Positions 1 to 10,120 are shown, counted from the stretch's first letter. The stretch: DNA of 64,000 nucleotides from Ferruginibacter sp050611725 (GCF_050611725.1 NZ_JBODJB010000001.1:2976001-3040000), one strand, 5' to 3'. Program-made: numbers and translations. The notes: generated from the sequence alone by a model not told the origin.

Positions 1-1
1 A

Positions 2-316
2 ACAACAGTGCAGCTAATTGATAGCGTTTTTGATTTCGGAACAATCACCGAGGGTGAAAAAGTTTCTTTTAGTTTCAGATTTAAAAACACGGGAACAAAG
101 GCACTGGTGATCGAAAAAACTTCAGCTAGTTGCGGATGTACAGTTCCCGAAAAGCCTGAGAAACCTATTCTTCCGGGTGAAATTGGATTTATTAAAGCTG
201 TATTCACACCCAGCTCGGCAGGACATAATGAAAAAACTATTGATGTAACAGCTAATACCAAACCGGATTTTCCTACATTGATATTGACCGGAGAAGTGGC
301 AGGAAAGAAAGAATAA
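2..316 (+). CDS. DUF1573 domain protein, 5'-truncated by the window edge
   Basis: The reading frame is open to the window edge, so the true start and probably a signal peptide lie outside. The visible 105 codons form an Ig-like beta-sandwich of the DUF1573 family: an FDFGTITEG motif near the start, the typical SASCGCT stretch, then PGE and TGEV strands. DUF1573 proteins are envelope or exported proteins of unknown function that are very common in Bacteroidota. The gene lies about 100 bp upstream of yajC and coaE, an arrangement often seen in this phylum. The GTG at position 8 is not needed as a start. Confidence 0.8.
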   Translation, partial: TTVQLIDSVFDFGTITEGEKVSFSFRFKNTGTKALVIEKTSASCGCTVPEKPEKPILPGEIGFIKAVFTPSSAGHNEKTIDVTANTKPDFPTLILTGEVAGKKE

Positions 317-417
317 GAAATAAGAAAGTTGAACAACTCAAAAACGCTAACATTTTAAAACCCTAATTCTTCTTAACCTCTAAACCAATTAAAATAACAA
401 TTAAACAATAAATAAAC

Positions 418-753
418 ATGCAACTTTTAAACATTTTTTTGATGGCTGATCCACAAGGGAAAAGCAGCAGTAGTTTTTCTTTGATCTTTATGGGATTGAT
501 GATTCTTGTATTTTGGTTATTCATGATCCGTCCACAAGCTAAAAAAGCAAAGCAGCAAAAAACCTTTATTAACGATTTGAAGAAAGGAGATAAAGTGGTT
601 ACCATTGCAGGTATACATGGCACTATCAATAAGATCAATGAAGATGGCACTTTACAATTAGAAGTAAGTCCCGGCAGCTATATCAAAATTGAAAAAAGCA
701 CTATTAGTTTAGAATGGTCGGCCGCAGTGAATAAAGTAACTGAAACGAAATAG
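418..753 (+). CDS. yajC: Preprotein translocase subunit YajC
   Basis: This 111-aa protein has one strong transmembrane segment at about residues 15-37, ending in MIRPQAKKAKQ. A small basic domain follows with the family pattern KKGDKVVTIAGIHG and INEDGTLQLEV. YajC is an inner membrane accessory of the SecDF-YajC complex that assists Sec-dependent export. Its partner secDF is also in this window, at 7124. The first ATG is used; a second Met at residue 9 is possible. It sits between a DUF1573 gene and coaE, a common Bacteroidota neighbourhood, though the YbbR-like gene often found before coaE is absent. Confidence 0.93.
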   Translation: MQLLNIFLMADPQGKSSSSFSLIFMGLMILVFWLFMIRPQAKKAKQQKTFINDLKKGDKVVTIAGIHGTINKINEDGTLQLEVSPGSYIKIEKSTISLEWSAAVNKVTETK

Positions 754-761
754 ATTTTTTT

Positions 762-853
762 ACGATTTGGGATGTACGATTTTACTGAATATAGGCACTC
801 TACTATTAATTGAAGAGATTACAAATTAAAAGAAATCATACATCCCAAATCGT
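762..853. repeat. Imperfect inverted repeat between yajC and coaE (ATCGTA family)
   Basis: Arms of 20 bp at 762-781 and 834-853 are inverted copies with one mismatch, separated by 52 bp. The core is a CCCAAATCGTACAT-like motif. The same words recur between dapF and corA near 29.7 kb, so this is a dispersed repeat family and not a unique operator. It lies just upstream of the coaE start. Confidence 0.75.
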
Positions 854-872
854 ACATCATAAAAGTATTACA

Positions 873-1469
873 ATGCTAAGAGTGGGCCTCACAGGTGGTA
901 TTGGCAGCGGTAAGAGTACCGTAGCCAAAATATTTGAAACCCTTGGTGTACCTGTATATTATGCAGATGATGCAGGCAAGCGACTGATGAATAAAGACGA
1001 AGTCCTTAAGCAACAGATAAAAGATAAATTCGGCAATGAAAGTTATAGCAATGGCCAACTGAACAGAAAACATCTTGCTTCCATTGTTTTCAATGACCCC
1101 GAAAAGCTAACACTATTAAATTCATTAGTGCATCCTGTAACCATTGCAGATGCAGAAAAATGGATGCAGCAGCAAAAAACTCCTTATGCATTAAAAGAAG
1201 CAGCCATTATATTCGAAAGTGGCTCCCAGGTTCATTTAGATAAAGTGATTGGTATTTACACCCCTACTCCATTACGTATTCAACGTGTCATGCAAAGAGA
1301 CAACATCTCTGCCGATGAAGTAAAAGCAAGAATGAACAAGCAGATAGACGAAGAAATAAAAATGCGTTTATGCGATTACGTTATCAATAATAACGAACAG
1401 GAACTATTGATACCACAGGTCTTAAAATTACATCAAGAGCTTTCTCAATTAGCAATTTCTACCAAATAA
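873..1469 (+). CDS. coaE: Dephospho-CoA kinase
   Basis: CoaE phosphorylates the ribose 3'-OH of dephospho-CoA, the last step of coenzyme A synthesis, in the cytoplasm. The 198-aa product starts with a P-loop, GGIGSGKS at residues 8-15. It continues with the family's YYADDAGK region and the HP motif (LVHPVTI) of the CoA-binding domain. I chose the ATG at 873 because the longer frame (from 810) adds 21 residues encoded inside an inverted repeat, ahead of the P-loop where homologues begin. The length is normal for CoaE. The gene converges on an aminotransferase gene. Confidence 0.95.
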   Translation: MLRVGLTGGIGSGKSTVAKIFETLGVPVYYADDAGKRLMNKDEVLKQQIKDKFGNESYSNGQLNRKHLASIVFNDPEKLTLLNSLVHPVTIADAEKWMQQQKTPYALKEAAIIFESGSQVHLDKVIGIYTPTPLRIQRVMQRDNISADEVKARMNKQIDEEIKMRLCDYVINNNEQELLIPQVLKLHQELSQLAISTK

Positions 1470-1473
1470 AAAA

Positions 1474-1495
1474 CCGCAACACACTAATGTTGCGG
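1474..1495 (-). terminator. Intrinsic terminator of the aminotransferase gene
   Basis: Eight-bp stem (CCGCAACA/TGTTGCGG) with a 6-nt loop between two convergent genes. Read on the minus strand, the stem is followed by TTTTTTATTT, as expected for a rho-independent terminator of the 1519-2721 gene. The plus side has no clear T-run. Confidence 0.75.
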
Positions 1496-1518
1496 CCTAT
1501 ATAAATTTTACTATTTGA

Positions 1519-2721
1519 TTAGTTCAATGTAGCTAAAGCTTTTTTCATCCTTTCAATTGCCTCAACTAATTTTTCATCGGCAGCAGCCGTGCTGATACGG
1601 ATACAATTTGGCGCTCCAAATGCATTACCTGTAACCAATGCAATATGTGCGGTTTCAAGCAACCACAAACACAATTCATCTGCATTCTTAATAGTTACTT
1701 TACCATCTGTTTTACCAAAGTAAGAACTTACATCAGGAAACGCATAAAATGCTCCATCCGGTACACGTACTTTAAAGCCGGGAACTTCTTTCAATTTAGC
1801 GATCACAAGATCTCTTCTACGTTTGTAAGCCTCCAACATCATTTTTGGCGCATCCATATTCGTGAAGGCAACTGCAGCAGCTTTTTGAGCAATACTGTTG
1901 GTACCGCTGGTTACTTGTCCCTGTAATTTATCTACTGCATCAGCAATCCATTTTGCAGCGGCGATAAAACCAACTCTCCAACCTGTCATTGCAAAACCTT
2001 TACTGAATCCATTTACAGTAATTACTCTGTCATGTATTTCAGGAATACTACCGATGCTGAAATGCCCTTCCGGAGTGAAATTGATGTATTCATAAATTTC
2101 ATCTGCCAATACAAAAATATTCGGATGCTTTGCAACGATAGCCGCAATAGCTCTTAATTCTTTTTCGCTGTACACCGAACCTGTTGGGTTATTTGGTGAA
2201 GCATACATAATGATCTTTGTTTTTGGTGTAATTGCTGCTTCAATTTGTTCAGGGGTTACTTTGAAATCATTTTCAAAGCTACCATCAAGGATCACACTTT
2301 TACCTTCAGCCAGTTTTACCATTTCAGCATAGCTAACCCAGTATGGTCCGAGGATGATCACTTCTTCATCTTTCTTCACAAGCACTTCAATAATATTCGC
2401 TAATGAATGCTTAGCTCCTGTAGATACTACTATATTTTCTGCCTTCCAGTTAAGGCCGTTCTCTCTATTCAATTTTTCAGCAATGGCTGAACGCAATTCA
2501 GGAATACCTGATACCGGCGTATATGCATGAAAGCCATCATCAATTGCCTTCTTGGCTGCATCGCAAATATGAGGAGGCGTTTTAAAGTCCGGCTCTCCTA
2601 CACTAAGGTTAATTACATTGTGCCCCTGAGCAGCTATCTCACGGCTTTTTTTACTCATGGCAAGAGTCGCACTTTCTTCCAGTGCATTGATTCTGTCGGC
2701 TAATAAATGATTGTTAGACAC
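1519..2721 (-). CDS. Class I pyridoxal-phosphate aminotransferase (aspartate aminotransferase type)
   Basis: A 400-aa fold-type I aminotransferase. Visible are the N-terminal VGEPDF motif, YTPVSGIPELR, the cofactor motif PNNPTG (176-181), ADEIYEY with Asp207, and the Schiff-base lysine K241 in SKGFAMTGWRVGF. A C-terminal Arg in CIRIS binds the substrate carboxylate. These features match the subgroup Ib aspartate/prephenate aminotransferases, which transfer the amino group between Asp or Glu and oxoacids. Exact substrate use cannot be read from the sequence. A -7 promoter element (2757-2764) lies about 40 bp upstream and a terminator follows, so it is probably monocistronic. Confidence 0.93.
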   Translation of the reverse strand: MSNNHLLADRINALEESATLAMSKKSREIAAQGHNVINLSVGEPDFKTPPHICDAAKKAIDDGFHAYTPVSGIPELRSAIAEKLNRENGLNWKAENIVVSTGAKHSLANIIEVLVKKDEEVIILGPYWVSYAEMVKLAEGKSVILDGSFENDFKVTPEQIEAAITPKTKIIMYASPNNPTGSVYSEKELRAIAAIVAKHPNIFVLADEIYEYINFTPEGHFSIGSIPEIHDRVITVNGFSKGFAMTGWRVGFIAAAKWIADAVDKLQGQVTSGTNSIAQKAAAVAFTNMDAPKMMLEAYKRRRDLVIAKLKEVPGFKVRVPDGAFYAFPDVSSYFGKTDGKVTIKNADELCLWLLETAHIALVTGNAFGAPNCIRISTAAADEKLVEAIERMKKALATLN

Positions 2722-2756
2722 GTTGTTTTGTTTTAAAATGGATGAATTTCGGAGTG

Positions 2757-2764
2757 CAAAGGTA
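2757..2764 (-). promoter_or_regulatory. Bacteroidota-type -7 element for the aminotransferase gene
   Basis: Minus-strand TACCTTTG fits the TAnnTTTG consensus of the Bacteroidota primary sigma factor. It is placed about 36 bp ahead of the ATG. Confidence 0.6.
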
Positions 2765-2813
2765 CTTAAGAATTGCTAATAATTAATGGAAAAATATAGG
2801 TTTGTGAATGCCT

Positions 2814-5800
2814 TTACCTGAGGATGGTTATACTACCGGAATATGCTTCAGTTAAACCTCCGGTACCAATAATGTAAAAATAAACCCCCACAGGAAGCGG
2901 CTTACCGTTTAGGGTACCGTCCCATGGCACGTAATTGCCAACGCTTTTGTACAACATCTGCCCGTATCTATTAAAAATTTCAACGGTTGCTTTAGGATAA
3001 GTATTAAGATTCTCTATTACCCATTTATCATTCACGCCATCATTATTAGGGCTAAATACATTGGGTATGATGATGGGCTTTAAAACTTTTATAAATACTG
3101 TATCCGTTGCACTGCAACCACCTCTTGAAGTTGCTTTAAGAACATATTGAATATCTTTCAAAATATTTACAGCCGTGGGTTCCGCAACGGTAGTGCTATT
3201 CAAATAAATTGATGGCGACCATTCGTAGCTTAAATCACTACTTTCTCCTGTGATCAATAATTGTCTCGATTCACCTTCAAATAAATATTTATCCGGCCCT
3301 GCATTGATGGCAGGCAATGGACTTACCGAAATTGTTTGAACCGTATCATCTTTACATCCTCCGGTATTCGTTACCGATAGTTTGACATTATAACTACCCT
3401 GTTTATTATAGGTAAGTTGAATCGGATCTAAGATATTGGTTTGTTCCAAATCTGTTCCATCGCCAAAAGTCCAGCTCATTTCATCCAAGCTCCCATCAAC
3501 TGCATTACTCCTATTCATCAACACCACATTATCATTCACACAAACCGTATTATCACTGATAGAAAAATCAGCGATCGGGCTTCTTAAAAATTTATTATAA
3601 GCAACTGTTTTTGTTGCAACGCAACCTTTATCGGATGCAGCAGTAAGCGCTATATTGTAAGTTGCGGCTGTAGAAAATATGTGTAGTGGTGAAATAGCAG
3701 CGGATGTATTACTGCTACCACTTGCAGCATCACCAAAATTCCATTCATACAAATTGATAGTTCCTTCACTAATGGATGATGTATTGGTAAACTGGACACT
3801 TGTATTTGGCAAGCAAGTAGATGATGAAGTAAAATCTACCAAAGGTAAAACGCCTACCGCTACAGTATAATTAACAGGCTTCGAAATACAACTATTACCA
3901 CCGGTTGCGGTTACAGTATAAACACCTTCTATCTGCTTACTTACATTTTGTATAAATACGTTCCTCGAGTTTGCTGTAAATCCGTTCGGACCAGTCCAGC
4001 TAAAACTTGCTCCTGCAATATCAGGCACTGATATAGATAAGGCTCCATTGCCACATAGCGGACTATTCCCCGTAGCGGCACCCACAACCGGAGCAGGTTT
4101 TATCAGCACCGTTGTTGAACCAGGGGCTGAAACACAGGTACCTACTGTGGCTACAACTATATATTGTCCTTCATTTGCAATTGTTGCATCATTGATAACA
4201 GGATTTTGAACATTGCTTGTAAAGCCATTCGGGCCCGTCCATTTAAATGTTGCTCCGGGAATATTTGGTGTGGTTAGATTGATCGCTGTTCCTTCGCAAA
4301 CCGGACCATTATTATTAACAGATGCAATAACAGGTATTTCATTCACAACTACAGTTACTGTTTTTGGTAAAGAAGGGCAATTGTTTGCAGTGGCTGTAAC
4401 CGTATATACTCCCGAATGAATAACATCACTGTTAGGAATAGACGCATTTTGCTGATTGCTTGTAAATCCGGTAGTCCCTGTCCATGCAAAACTTGCTCCG
4501 GTAATATTATTTGTTCCGAAATTGATGACATCTCCTTTACAAACCGGACTATTACTTGTTACTGAAGTAATAGATGGAGATGGATTAACAACAACATTGA
4601 TGGTTGCGGGAGCAGATCTACAAGTGTTCGATTCGATCAATGTATAAACTCCTGCATTGGCCAACGTAGGTGTTTGAATGACCGGATTTTGATCATCGTA
4701 ATTTGTGTAACCATTAGGGCCCGACCATTCGTAGGACGCTCCCGGAACAGTCGTAGCAGACAAATTGATTGTTTGTCCCTCACATACAGGACCGTTATAA
4801 CCCAATACCGGTGTGGGAATAGCATTAAACACCATTACAGTAGTCCCTCTCGGAACAGAAGAACAATTTTTAGCTGTGGCGGACACAAAATACACCCCTG
4901 CATGAGAACTATTAATATTATTAATAATTGGATTTTGTTGTGCGCTGGTAAAACCATTCGGCCCCGTCCATGAATAGGTAGCACCGCTAATAGTGGTAGC
5001 CGTTAATTTAAGTGAGCTATCTGTGCAAACAGGGAAATTAAACCCTATATCAGCAATATTCGGTATAGGGTTGATCACTACATTGCTAAGCGATGGAGCC
5101 GATGAGCAATTCCCTATTTTACTGGTTACACTATACATTCCTGCCATAGCAGTTGTGGCATTATTTATAACAGGAGTTCTCGACGTACTTGTAAATCCGT
5201 TTGGCCCTGTCCATGAATAAGTAGCGCCGGCAATTAACGATGCAGATAACTGAAGTGTAGAATTTTCGCAGATCGGACTATTAGTTGTGATCAACGGTGA
5301 TGGTGTATTGCCGGGAATGATGTTAACTGCAATACTTCTTCTTGCGGTATTATTACACTTATCTCTTACGGTAACAGTATATGTAGTGGTAGTGGTAGGA
5401 GTAACGATCACAGAATTTCCGCTACCACCATTATTATCCCATGAATAGGTATAAGGCGCAACGCCATAAATTCCGCCGGCAGAAAGTACCACAGCAGCTC
5501 CTGAGCACACAGAAGTTGAAGATGCGTTAATAGAACCCACTTCTACCGTTCTTCCTTCAATCGATAAAACAAACGGTTCGTAAGAACCTACATAAGTTGT
5601 ATCGCAAAACGAAGCTGCTCCGGTATAGGTGTTCCAAAGTTTTAATTCATAGTTGGCATATTGTACCGCACAAGAAGGTTGTGGCAAACAAGGCAACATT
5701 CTATTAGTGATTGAAACAAAATTACCAAAAGTTGTAACCGTGCCATGGCTCGAACAATTGTTATTGGGATTACTAACGTTACAAGTCCATGACGCCGATT

Positions 5801-6899
5801 CACACACACCACTTTTTATGGTGAAAAAGATATTTTTATTTAAAGCCGGGAGCCTTGAATAAACAGCATACTTAAACAATACATCCGTAAAAGTAGCAGC
5901 AGCAGGAAGTTCTACCGAGATCGGATAAGTACAGGTATTACTTGCACTTCCATTATTCATTGAGCCTTGAATACCGGCCACAGCGGTACTTGTAACGGCA
6001 GACACCAATGGATCGATGATAACCCTGCCTGTTTTCAAATGCAGATCTAAATAAGCAGCATCAATTGAAAAAGAAAGCCATTGACCGTTGATTGAGTAGG
6101 TTATATTTTTAAACGAATGTTCAGGATCTGATTCTGCAAAAGCAAAATTATTTCCGATATGCAATACTCGTTTTTGACCGATATGAAAATCAGCAGTAGC
6201 ATTATTATTTTCTGCCGATTGCAATATTGCATCAGCAGTGGTTGTTTCAAAAAGATCTCTGAAAACATAACTTTCAAAACCTGGAAATTGATTGTTGGAA
6301 ATGATAAAATCAGTTTTGATCGACCCTCTGAAAACCCTCATCTCAGCATCAATACCCGGAAAAATATCTTTAATTCGAATGCCATCTTCGCCTGCTGTAA
6401 AATTTGACCAGTTTGCACTTGCCAAAACAGTTTCTTTCTGGTCGTTTTTTCCAATCAATTGCCAGGAATTAAAATAGACAATTCCTGCTACTGTTTTTAT
6501 ATAAGCCCTTTTTTTCTTGATATCGAAACCAACCGGTTCTTCCTGTTCCGTTGCCTCATACATATCTCCACTTTTTTTTGTAAGCGAATGATCGATCACC
6601 TGCCATTGATCATTTTTTTTATAATGAATGGCACCTGTGGCTTTTTCAATACTAAAAAGGGATGGGTCTTTTTCTGAAATAAAATACCGACTATCAACAG
6701 TTCTTTTTGATTTTACCTCTGCGAAGCCTTTTTTTCCGGTTTTATTTTCATTCAACGCCTTATCGGGGAAAGTAGTAAAATTGACGGGCCTACTCGAAAG
6801 TCCCGGGGCAACTTGCTGTGCAAAAACATCTTGAGACAACCCTGCCGATAAACAAATAAGGAGAATAAAAGACTTGAGTATGATGACCACTTTGAGCAT
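2814..6899 (-). CDS. Secreted multidomain Ig/PKD surface protein with gliding-motility-associated C-terminal domain
   Basis: This 1361-aa exported protein begins with a signal peptide (about residues 1-28, ending near VFAQQ). Next is a roughly 300-residue domain I cannot name. After that come an Ig-like unit (TYSWDNNGG) and six consecutive Ig-like repeats of about 80 aa, each with a W[TS]G..G[FY]T signature and a TNSPVC-like start. Two PKD domains follow (WNFGDA, WTFGDG). The C-terminus is IPNVFSPNNDGVNDKW ... IFNRYGQMLY ... GTLNGKPLPVGVYFYII, the gliding-motility-associated domain typical of type IX secretion cargo in Bacteroidota. It probably acts at the cell surface as an adhesin or structural protein. 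There is no obvious enzymatic domain. Confidence 0.85.
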   Translation of the reverse strand: MLKVVIILKSFILLICLSAGLSQDVFAQQVAPGLSSRPVNFTTFPDKALNENKTGKKGFAEVKSKRTVDSRYFISEKDPSLFSIEKATGAIHYKKNDQWQVIDHSLTKKSGDMYEATEQEEPVGFDIKKKRAYIKTVAGIVYFNSWQLIGKNDQKETVLASANWSNFTAGEDGIRIKDIFPGIDAEMRVFRGSIKTDFIISNNQFPGFESYVFRDLFETTTADAILQSAENNNATADFHIGQKRVLHIGNNFAFAESDPEHSFKNITYSINGQWLSFSIDAAYLDLHLKTGRVIIDPLVSAVTSTAVAGIQGSMNNGSASNTCTYPISVELPAAATFTDVLFKYAVYSRLPALNKNIFFTIKSGVCESASWTCNVSNPNNNCSSHGTVTTFGNFVSITNRMLPCLPQPSCAVQYANYELKLWNTYTGAASFCDTTYVGSYEPFVLSIEGRTVEVGSINASSTSVCSGAAVVLSAGGIYGVAPYTYSWDNNGGSGNSVIVTPTTTTTYTVTVRDKCNNTARRSIAVNIIPGNTPSPLITTNSPICENSTLQLSASLIAGATYSWTGPNGFTSTSRTPVINNATTAMAGMYSVTSKIGNCSSAPSLSNVVINPIPNIADIGFNFPVCTDSSLKLTATTISGATYSWTGPNGFTSAQQNPIINNINSSHAGVYFVSATAKNCSSVPRGTTVMVFNAIPTPVLGYNGPVCEGQTINLSATTVPGASYEWSGPNGYTNYDDQNPVIQTPTLANAGVYTLIESNTCRSAPATINVVVNPSPSITSVTSNSPVCKGDVINFGTNNITGASFAWTGTTGFTSNQQNASIPNSDVIHSGVYTVTATANNCPSLPKTVTVVVNEIPVIASVNNNGPVCEGTAINLTTPNIPGATFKWTGPNGFTSNVQNPVINDATIANEGQYIVVATVGTCVSAPGSTTVLIKPAPVVGAATGNSPLCGNGALSISVPDIAGASFSWTGPNGFTANSRNVFIQNVSKQIEGVYTVTATGGNSCISKPVNYTVAVGVLPLVDFTSSSTCLPNTSVQFTNTSSISEGTINLYEWNFGDAASGSSNTSAAISPLHIFSTAATYNIALTAASDKGCVATKTVAYNKFLRSPIADFSISDNTVCVNDNVVLMNRSNAVDGSLDEMSWTFGDGTDLEQTNILDPIQLTYNKQGSYNVKLSVTNTGGCKDDTVQTISVSPLPAINAGPDKYLFEGESRQLLITGESSDLSYEWSPSIYLNSTTVAEPTAVNILKDIQYVLKATSRGGCSATDTVFIKVLKPIIIPNVFSPNNDGVNDKWVIENLNTYPKATVEIFNRYGQMLYKSVGNYVPWDGTLNGKPLPVGVYFYIIGTGGLTEAYSGSITILR

Positions 6900-7050
6900 C
6901 TAATCAGAAATTTTATAGGGGTTGATAGATCCAAAGGTTAGAAGCTAGTGTAAGCCTCTCAAATACAGCTTTTTAACCTTTCGGTTGTAAAGATAACGAT
7001 GATTGCCCAAACCAAAAAAAGACCTATTTGGGCCATAATGCCCATTTAGC

Positions 7051-7079
7051 TTGTTCATAGAGTTTTTCCCCTATCTTTG
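7051..7079 (+). promoter_or_regulatory. Promoter of secDF
   Basis: TTG at 7051-7053, then 18 bp, then TATCTTTG at 7072-7079. This matches the Bacteroidota -33/-7 consensus (TTG ... TAnnTTTG). It is about 45 bp before the ATG. Confidence 0.7.
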
Positions 7080-7123
7080 CAAACTTCTAAAATTTAACAA
7101 AATAGTTCTAAAAGACACTGATT

Positions 7124-10102
7124 ATGAAACTGAAAGGTCTAGTTTGGTTTTTTGCGATTGCGTTGACATTGATCTCTATATGGGAATTATCTTATACATG
7201 GGTAGTACGCAGCTACGAAGGCAAAGTAAAAGCACAAGCAGAGAAAATTGTAAAACAACAATTTCCTAATGCTACCGGCGAAGAAAAAGAGTTGCTTGTA
7301 AAAGGAAGAATGCAACACATTCTTGACAGTACAAGAGATAAAAAGATCTACCCTATTGTAGGTTCAACTTATCAAAAATGTAAAGAAAATGAATTAAACC
7401 TTGGTTTGGATCTTCAGGGTGGTATGAGTGTAACCATGGACGTTAGTTTAGAAGGTTTATTAAAATCTTTGAGCAACAATCCCGGCGACCCTGCTCTTTT
7501 AAAGGCAATACAAACTGCTAATGCAGAAAAAGTGAACAATACTGAGCTGGATTACATTTCTCTTTTCACGAGAATTTTCAAACAACAAAATCCAACATCA
7601 ACCTTGTCGTCGCTTTTTGCAAAGTCGGGTGGTTCAATAAAAACTACTGATAACGATGATAAAGTAACTTCAGAGATCCGTACAATTGCAAAAGGTGCTA
7701 TCAATCAAACTTACAAGATATTATTAAAACGTATTGATAAGTTTGGGGTTGCTCAACCTAATATCAACTTAGATGAGAACAAAGGCATCATCAACGTAGA
7801 ACTTGCCGGTGTTACCGACAAAGAAAGAGTACGTAAATATTTACAATCGTCAGCAAACTTGCAATTCTGGGAAGTTTATAATCTGGATGAATTAGGAAAA
7901 ACAAATGGCCCATTAGAAAATGCTGATAAAGCAGTTACAGAATATCTAAGCGGTGTTTCAGTTGATACCGCAGGTCAAAAAACTGCAGTAGATTCTCAAA
8001 AGATCAATGCAAATAAAAATGCGTTTGTAAAGATCCTGAATCTTATCCCGCCTTCACAAGACAAAACAGGTAAACCAATTTACTCAGCACAATTGGGAAG
8101 AATTGCATTAAAAGATACAGGAACGTTTAATACCTATATCAACTTACCAATTGTAAAAAGCAGTCTGCCTGCCGATTGCAGATTTTTCTACGGAGTAGAA
8201 GAAAAAATTGAGAAAACAGGAGAACGTTTTTATCCATTCTATGCTATCAGAACTGTTCCGGGAACAGATAAAGCTAAATTAGAAGGTGATGGTGTTGAAG
8301 AAGCAAGTCAGGGTTTTGATGAAAGCGGCAGACCATCTATTAAAATGCAAATGACGAACATAGGTTCTAAAACCTGGGCTCGTATGACAAACGATAATGT
8401 GAACAGACCAATTGCAATTGCATTGGATAATATTGTTTACTCAGCTCCTAATGTAAACGGTCCTATCGAGGGTGGTAATAGTGAAATATCGGGAAACTTT
8501 ACTGTTGAAGAAGCTCAGGATCTTGCTAATATTTTAAAAGCAGGTAAATTGGATGCACCTGCTAAGATTGTTGCAGAACAAGTTGTAGGTCCTACACTTG
8601 GTAAAGAAGCTGTAACAGGAGGTGCAAAATCTTTCATCATAGCGTTTGCAGTAATATTTGCTTTGATGCTTATTTACTACAACACAGGCGGTTGGGTTGC
8701 AAACATTGCATTGGTATTGAACGTTCTCTTTACAGTGGGTGTTTTAACTGCAATGGGCTTTACACTTACATCTGCAGGTATTGCAGGTTTGGTACTGACC
8801 ATTGGTATGGCGGTAGATACGAACGTAATTATTTTTGAAAGAATAAAAGAAGAACTGACAAAAGGCAAAAACTACCAGCAAGCCGTGAATGACGGTTACA
8901 GACGTTCATTGGCTCCTGTTATTGATGCCCACGTTACCAGCTTTTTAACTGCTGCAATTTTATTTGTATTTGGTTTAGGCCCTGTACTTGGTTTTGCAAC
9001 TACTCAAATGTTAGGTATTACCCTGTCTTTGTTCTGCGGAATTTTAGTATCAAGATTGATCACTGATTTTTGGACAAACAAACAACGTCACTTTAACTAC
9101 TTTACCGGAATTTCTAAAAAAGTGTTTACGCATACAGCTGTTAATTTCATTAAATATAGAAAGATCGCTTACGGTATTTCTGTTGTGGTGCTGGTATTGG
9201 GTATTGCTTCTTATTTCTACGGATTCCATGAAGGCGTTGAGTTTAAAGGCGGAAGAAGCTATACTGTTAAGTTTGCACAAGCTGTAAAAAATGATGATGT
9301 AAGAGATGACCTTAAAAATGCATTCGGTGGCGAATTCCCGGTTATAAAAACTGTTGGAGATAGTAAACACCTTAACATCACCACCTCATTCATGAAAAGT
9401 GATGGCGCTGCAGATTCACTAGTACAGACAAAACTTTACGAAGGATTGAAAAAAGTTTTACCGGGTGTTAGCTATGAACAATTTGCTCAAAACAATATTC
9501 AAAGCTCTCAAACAGTACAACCTACGATCTCTGAAGATTTGAAGAAAGGTGCGATCAAAGCAACTATTTTTTCTATCTTAATTATCTTCTTGTATATCTT
9601 TATTCGCTTCCGTGACTGGAGATATTCAGTTGGTACAATTGTAGCTTTATTGCATGACGTTTTAGTTACGTTAGCAGTATTCTCTTTCTTAAAAGACATT
9701 GTTCCTTTCCCACTAGAGATTGATCAGCACTTTATTGCTGCGGTATTAACTGTTATCGGGTTTAGTATGAACGATACGGTAATTGTATTTGATCGTGTTC
9801 GTGAATACAGCAAAGGATCTAAAGCAAGCGATAAAGGAAATATCATTAACAGAGCCATCAACGATACATTAAGCCGTACCATCATGACCTCATTGACTGT
9901 ATTCTTAACCTTATTGATCTTATTCATCTTTGGTGGAGAAGTAACAAGAGGTTTTGCATTTGCAATGTTGATCGGTGTTGTTACCGGTACTTACTCTTCA
10001 ATATTTGTGGCAGCACCAATATTGGTTGATTTTGCAAAAGATAAACCTTTAGGCGAAGCAGAAATTATCAGTTCTGATAAAACTGCTACTGCAAAAGCAT
10101 AA
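7124..10102 (+). CDS. secDF: Protein translocase subunit SecDF (fused SecD-SecF)
   Basis: A single 992-aa polypeptide combines SecD and SecF, the proton-driven inner membrane proteins that pull preproteins through SecYEG. The SecD half has an N-terminal membrane helix (about 7-25), the LGLDLQGGM motif near residue 97, a large periplasmic domain and a five-helix membrane block with GLVLTIGMAVDTNVIIFERIKEE. The SecF half starts near residue 680 with FKGGRSYTV and ends with a second membrane block containing IGFSMNDTVIVFDRVRE. Fusion into one gene is the normal form in Bacteroidota. A good promoter precedes it and a strong terminator follows, so it is a monocistronic unit. YajC, its partner, is encoded at 418. 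Confidence 0.97.
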   Translation: MKLKGLVWFFAIALTLISIWELSYTWVVRSYEGKVKAQAEKIVKQQFPNATGEEKELLVKGRMQHILDSTRDKKIYPIVGSTYQKCKENELNLGLDLQGGMSVTMDVSLEGLLKSLSNNPGDPALLKAIQTANAEKVNNTELDYISLFTRIFKQQNPTSTLSSLFAKSGGSIKTTDNDDKVTSEIRTIAKGAINQTYKILLKRIDKFGVAQPNINLDENKGIINVELAGVTDKERVRKYLQSSANLQFWEVYNLDELGKTNGPLENADKAVTEYLSGVSVDTAGQKTAVDSQKINANKNAFVKILNLIPPSQDKTGKPIYSAQLGRIALKDTGTFNTYINLPIVKSSLPADCRFFYGVEEKIEKTGERFYPFYAIRTVPGTDKAKLEGDGVEEASQGFDESGRPSIKMQMTNIGSKTWARMTNDNVNRPIAIALDNIVYSAPNVNGPIEGGNSEISGNFTVEEAQDLANILKAGKLDAPAKIVAEQVVGPTLGKEAVTGGAKSFIIAFAVIFALMLIYYNTGGWVANIALVLNVLFTVGVLTAMGFTLTSAGIAGLVLTIGMAVDTNVIIFERIKEELTKGKNYQQAVNDGYRRSLAPVIDAHVTSFLTAAILFVFGLGPVLGFATTQMLGITLSLFCGILVSRLITDFWTNKQRHFNYFTGISKKVFTHTAVNFIKYRKIAYGISVVVLVLGIASYFYGFHEGVEFKGGRSYTVKFAQAVKNDDVRDDLKNAFGGEFPVIKTVGDSKHLNITTSFMKSDGAADSLVQTKLYEGLKKVLPGVSYEQFAQNNIQSSQTVQPTISEDLKKGAIKATIFSILIIFLYIFIRFRDWRYSVGTIVALLHDVLVTLAVFSFLKDIVPFPLEIDQHFIAAVLTVIGFSMNDTVIVFDRVREYSKGSKASDKGNIINRAINDTLSRTIMTSLTVFLTLLILFIFGGEVTRGFAFAMLIGVVTGTYSSIFVAAPILVDFAKDKPLGEAEIISSDKTATAKA

Positions 10103-10120
10103 GGCATAATTAAATATTTT

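Noticed and set aside
363..650. Minus-strand ORF of 95 aa opposite yajC
   Set aside because: Fully antisense to a well-supported gene; no promoter or conserved motif.
3679..6834. Several plus-strand ORFs of 60-100 aa opposite the Ig/PKD protein
   Set aside because: Shadows of a repetitive gene; repeated similar antisense peptides (LVNPFGPVH-like) arise from the repeated Ig modules.
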